A DNA stretch of 64,000 nt, from the NCBI GenBank assembly GCA_028023455.1, contig JAQFVV010012491.1, positions 436,001-500,000 on the forward strand, given 5' to 3'. A model generated the notes under the pieces. The model was not told the origin of the DNA. It worked only from the letters and a program-made list of their open reading frames with translations, and ran no database searches. The DNA comes from Epiperipatus broadwayi. Lineage: Eukaryota > Onychophora > Udeonychophora > Euonychophora > Peripatidae. How positions within the stretch are numbered: the stretch's first letter is position 1; each line of letters begins with the position of its first letter. The translations under genes were made by a program, and so were the position numbers. Positions 60,238 through 64,000 of this stretch are shown one piece after another.

Positions 60238-60537
60238 GTCTCAAGAATGTAAAACAACATCTTGATAAATACAATTTATCCAAACCACTTTGAACACTTT
60301 TTAGGAAAACTTTTTATTTGTACTTATATATATATACACCTTACGTTTCGACTGTCCTGCAGTCTTTTTCATAGCTCTGAAGAAGACTGCAGGACAGTCA
60401 AAATGTAAGGTGTATGTATAGATGTACAAATAAAGTTCTGCTCAAAAGTATTCAAAGTGGTTTGGATAAATTGTATTTATAGGAAATTACAGCAAAATAA
60501 AGAAAAGTGTTATTTTGGTAACATCTTGAGATTGGTA
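60238..60537. repeat. Inverted repeat with hammerhead-like cores
   Basis: Arms: TACAATTTATCCAAACCACTT (60270 on) mirrored by AAGTGGTTTGGATAAATTGT (60456-60475), and inside them ACACCTTACG with GACTGTCCTGCAGTC, mirrored around 60391-60414. The + strand keeps CTGAAGA (60377-60383), then stem GACTG/CAGTC, then AAAAT where GAAAC is expected. The - strand keeps the stem and GAAACGTAAGG exactly (complement of 60339-60349) but has ATGAAAA in place of CTGAAGA. Together these define a hammerhead-type core CTGANGA / stem II / GAAA, as found in Penelope-like retroelements. No reverse transcriptase lies alongside. Confidence 0.65.
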
Positions 60538-60589
60538 GAAAACTTATTTTTGTAATATAATAAAAATATAAAATTATTACTAAAAAGAG

Positions 60590-62190
60590 AGATGACATCA
60601 TAAAATATGCAGAAGATTTTTATCAAAAATTATATAACAATAAAGAACAAAAAAAAAGTGCCTCTTATAACTATTACATCTTCTGATTTGCCCAGGATTT
60701 TAAATGATGAAGTGAGATATACAATTAAATTTATGAAAAAGGAAAAAGTTCCAGGTAATGATGTAATTATAATCGATATCCTAAAAGAAATAGGTGAAAA
60801 AATAAAAATTTTTTTGGCAAAGTTATATACCAAATATCTAAATGATAATGATATAACAGATTATTGGAAGAATGCAGTATTAATATTTTAAAAAGGTGAT
60901 AAAGAATATACTAGAAATTACAGACCTATCAGTGTTTTAGCAGTTCTATATAAAATTTTTACCAAAATAATTGCAACTTGTCTATGAACTTTGGATTTTA
61001 ATCAACCAAAAGAACAAACTGGGTTTAAAAGTGGGTCTTAGTTCAGTGGATCATATTCAAGTATTGAGAGAAGCTATGGAAAGGACCAATGAATATGAGT
61101 TGCCATTATGCTTTGGATTTGTAGATTATGAAAAGGTATTTGATTCTATAAGCATTGTTTCAGTGATTAAAGCGTTATATCATCAAGGTATAGACCCAGG
61201 ATATTGTCATATTTTAAAAAATATTTATAAAAATGCAACAGCAACAATTATATTACATAATAATACTAGAAAGATTAACATTGAAAAGAGTGTTCGACAG
61301 GGTGAGTCATCTCCAAAACTTTATACATAAGTCTTACAAAAAGTATTTTGTGGATTGGAATGGAAATACTAAGAAAAATACTAAGGAAATACTAAGGGAA
61401 TAAGGTAAATAAAAATTATTTAAGTCATCTAGATTTTGAAGATGATGTAATTGTTTTTGCACCTAATACTTTACAGCTTTGGGAAATACTGCAAAAATTA
61501 TCAAATAAAAATAAGACTACAGATAAACGTTAAAAAGACTAAAGTAATGTTCAATAGATTTTCACAAAAGAAAAATTGATAATGATGAGTTAGAAGAAGT
61601 TAACAACTACAAATACCTTGATTAGATTATTACTATAGTTGGAAACATAATGGATGAAAGCAATCATAGAATTAACCTTGTTTGGAATGCTTTTGATAGA
61701 AATAATTTAATATTAAAAGGAAATATGCCTATGTGCTTGAAAAGGAAGATTTTTAAGACATGTGTTTTATCAGTTCTTACTTATTGATCTAAGACTTGGA
61801 GACTTAACAGAAGAGTAATACAGAGATTTCAGACCATTCAAAGAAGTATAGAAAGATGTATGTTAACAAGAACAGAACAAAAACTAAATACATGGGTGAG
61901 AGAACAAACAGCTGTTACTCACATTATTGAAAAAATTAAGAGACTGAGGTGGAGTTGGGCTGGACATATTGCTCGAAGAGATGATAATAGATGGATAGTT
62001 GAAACCTTAAACTGGATTCCTAAAGATTATAAAAGACCTAGAAAGAGATCATAAGATATGGATGGATGAAATAAATAAATGTGAGGGGGATGATGTGGAG
62101 AAGAGAGTCTAGAGATCAGAAAAAATGGATTGAATTTGGAAACACACTCATCCTGAAGTGGATCAATAATGATTGAAAAAGATGATGATG
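60590..62190 (+). pseudogene. RTE-like LINE reverse transcriptase, decayed
   Basis: Pieces in order: LPRILNDEVRYTIKFMKKEK then VPGNDVIIIDILKE (from about 60685), the first RT block; YWKNAVLIF, one stop, KGDKEYTRNYRPISVLAVLY (about 60865-60950); TGFKSGLSSVDHIQVLREAM (about 61018); LCFGFVDYEKVFDSI (about 61108), with the catalytic D; SVRQGESSPKL; HLDFEDDVIVFA (about 61425-61460), in which the catalytic pair D-D survives; KYLD; and the C-terminus LNTWVREQTAVTHIIEKIKR, GHIARRDDNRWIVETLNW (61885-62015). The tail ends in TGATGATGGTGA simple repeats (62175-62190), as RTE elements do. The endonuclease is missing, and about five frame breaks are visible. Confidence 0.9.
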
Positions 62191-63734
62191 GTGAAGTTAA
62201 ATAATTTCATATTTAAAAAGTAAAGCAATTGAATTATGTTAATAACTAAATATTTGGATACTTTGCAGATGAAATCTGTAATTCAAATATATCTAAGTCA
62301 ACTATTACTATGTGATTATATAACCATGTTCCCATAGCATTAATTAAAATAAGAGTAGAAAGTCTAGAAACAAAAAAAAACATGTTAACAAACAGAGAAA
62401 AGATTTAAATTTGATATATAATCTATGTAAATTATGATAGAAAATAAATGAAATTGTAGGATATATGTACAATGACAATTTAAAAAAAGATTAAGTTTTT
62501 GTTTAAGGTAAATGAAAAATAACAAAGAAATTATAAATAAAATAGTTGAGAAAATAAACAATATTTTTAAAAAGTTGGATTTAAAAAATTAGGATTTTAG
62601 AAATGCACAGGGTATATAAATAGTAGATAGCATCTGTTATCAGTGATGTCAGACAAAAAATAGCTTCATTATATCAGATTACTAATAAAGGTTTCTAGTC
62701 ATACAATCTTCTATGTGTAGAAACTTCTAACTTCATTTAAAAAAGCTATTTTATATCACATCACTGATTTCTGGTTGGTTATATAGAAGAGGCTAAGAGG
62801 TAATATATGTTTAATAACTAAGATTACATACTGTATGTCATATGTGTCAATATATGCTTCTGTGTTAATAAACAGTTTTAAAGTAGAAAATATTTTAATC
62901 AATCGCTTTTATACTGATAGATAGTTTAGATATAAATTTGATATTTGTTTTTGGTTATATATACTTCTATAGCGCAATCATTAATTATTATATATATATA
63001 ATTTCTTTTTAAAAACATTATACTGCATTGGACACATAATGATTGTGACCATTTAGATATCTATAGAACACCATTTTTTAAAAAATATTAATCTCTCTAA
63101 ATAATTTTAGATCTCTATGAAGTTTTTTAATCATATTTTAAAGATTCAATCTTGCCTTATAGAGATCTTATTTTTATTAAGAAAACCCTTAAGTCCAGTT
63201 CGAATAACTTCCACTTTTAATTTCAAATCATTTATGTAATTAAGTAAGAACATATTAATCTTTCCAACACAAGTTCAGTACAGTAAGACTATTTAGTAAT
63301 GCACAACCATTATACTTTATCATAATCCAGTTGTCCAAAAGATGTCATTATTCTTTGCAACATAAGTTGTATATAATAATATTATTTAATGATACCTTAA
63401 TAATTAAAAATCTTACCACTAATCATACTAATTTACATTTAACAGATTTTTATCATAAAAAACAGATAACACATTCATATGAGATCATGTGAATTGGTTC
63501 ACTTTCTTTAGATAATAAGATTGTATATAATAATAGTCAAACAGGCCAAAATACCATTTACTTATATTTGCATCTCAGTCTATTGACACATATCTAATTG
63601 TAATATTATAATTCAATTCAAAAATTTATTTTGTAATCACTTTGCATTTGTGTTATGACATATCAAAGATGCATAAACAACACCCAAAAAAAACAAAAAA
63701 AACAGGCAGATTTATTTTGATATTATCTTTTATT
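62191..63734. other. AT-rich region, nothing recognised
   Basis: No gene or structured repeat recognised. Confidence 0.45.
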
Positions 63735-63926
63735 GACCCGGCCCCTTTTTTTTTCGGCGGACCGTTCTCCTCCTGGCTTTCCTTTTCTTCCTTTTCCGCC
63801 CGTGTGTGCGGGGTTGTGCCTTTTTTGTTTCTCGCGTGCGGGGCTCCCCTCCGCGCCGCCCGGGACGCCTCCTTGCCTTCTCTTACCCTTTGCTCCGGCC
63901 CCCCCCCAGATAATCCCCACTCCTAG
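63735..63926. other. GC-rich, pyrimidine-biased block
   Basis: About 190 bases of very high G+C appear abruptly in AT-rich sequence. The + strand is C/T-rich with several CpG (CGCGTGCGGGG, CGCGCCGCCCGGG) and homopolymer runs (T9-T10 near 63746-63755, C9 near 63899-63907). Open frames on both strands are proline/serine- or glycine/arginine-rich low-complexity and match no family. It could be an assembly or sequencing artefact, contamination, or a real GC-rich insert. Confidence 0.8.
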
Positions 63927-64000
63927 AGGTTTAATTAATTCTTGTCTACGTTAATCTCCTTCAAATTTATAAATGTCCTCCCCCTCTTCACTTGGAATAA

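Noticed and set aside
63642-63954. Proline/serine- and glycine/arginine-rich frames in the GC-rich block
   Set aside because: Open frames on both strands of a low-complexity GC block are expected by chance; no domain or start context supports a gene.
1-64000. CRISPR arrays, prokaryotic operons, endogenous virus genes
   Set aside because: No regularly spaced direct repeats, no ribosome-binding-site-led gene runs and no gag, capsid or envelope-like frames were found; the reverse transcriptases present are of non-LTR type.

Overview
The window is nuclear DNA of an animal, most likely an invertebrate. It is strongly AT-rich, uses the standard code, and shows intron/exon splice signals. Host-type coding sequence is sparse: one terminal exon of a tetraspanin gene (+ strand, 14440-14496) and one long terminal exon of an FDXACB1-like gene (- strand, 42654-43644, with a poly(A) signal about 95 bases further on). 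No tRNA or rRNA gene, CRISPR array or operon structure was seen. The species cannot be named from this sequence.

Almost everything else that can be recognised is transposon-derived. From left to right: a tRNA-derived SINE (2882-2980); a decayed LINE (about 3.9-5.9 kb, + strand); one end of a foldback element (9.1 kb); an 0.83-kb palindrome (9834-10660); an RTE-like LINE tail (12.2 kb); a palindromic MITE (13.8-14.3 kb) just upstream of the tetraspanin exon; a complete but mutated ZMYM1-like hAT transposon with terminal repeats and an 8-bp target duplication (17769-20762); a second MITE copy (21.8-22.1 kb); a foldback (27.3-27.65 kb); a LINE remnant (29.4-30.1 kb, - strand); a complete but mutated Tigger/pogo transposon (30934-33080, TA target duplication); a foldback (33.66-33.90 kb); a hammerhead-like inverted repeat (37.3 kb); a MITE interrupted by a truncated LINE (37.83-38.79 kb); a truncated SINE with a perfect target duplication (39.4 kb); a hAT C-terminal remnant (39.8 kb); a short MITE (40.0-40.2 kb); and a 345-bp tandem duplication (41.4-42.1 kb).

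Right of the FDXACB1 exon, which points leftwards, lie two adjacent foldbacks (45.0-45.7 kb), a decayed mariner (46.06-46.89 kb), a decayed SCAND3/ZBED-like hAT (47.4-48.5 kb), a near-perfect 712-bp palindrome (49420-50131), a small foldback (50.39-50.55 kb) and another hAT fragment (50.6-51.2 kb). Next is an old RTE-like LINE on the - strand (51.4-58.4 kb), split by a much younger, nearly complete APE-type LINE (53035-57504). A further LINE C-terminal fragment (58.9-59.3 kb), a second hammerhead-like hairpin (60.2-60.5 kb), an RTE-like LINE on the + strand (60.6-62.2 kb) and an anomalous GC-rich block (63735-63926) complete the window.

The genes do not form a pathway. The layout is two unrelated host-gene 3' ends set in layers of nested mobile elements. 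The observations most worth checking are the two inverted-repeat hairpins carrying hammerhead-ribozyme-like cores (Penelope-type signature), the young 712-bp palindrome that shares a motif with the 27.4-kb foldback, the 345-bp tandem unit with a TATA-like box, and the GC-rich block.
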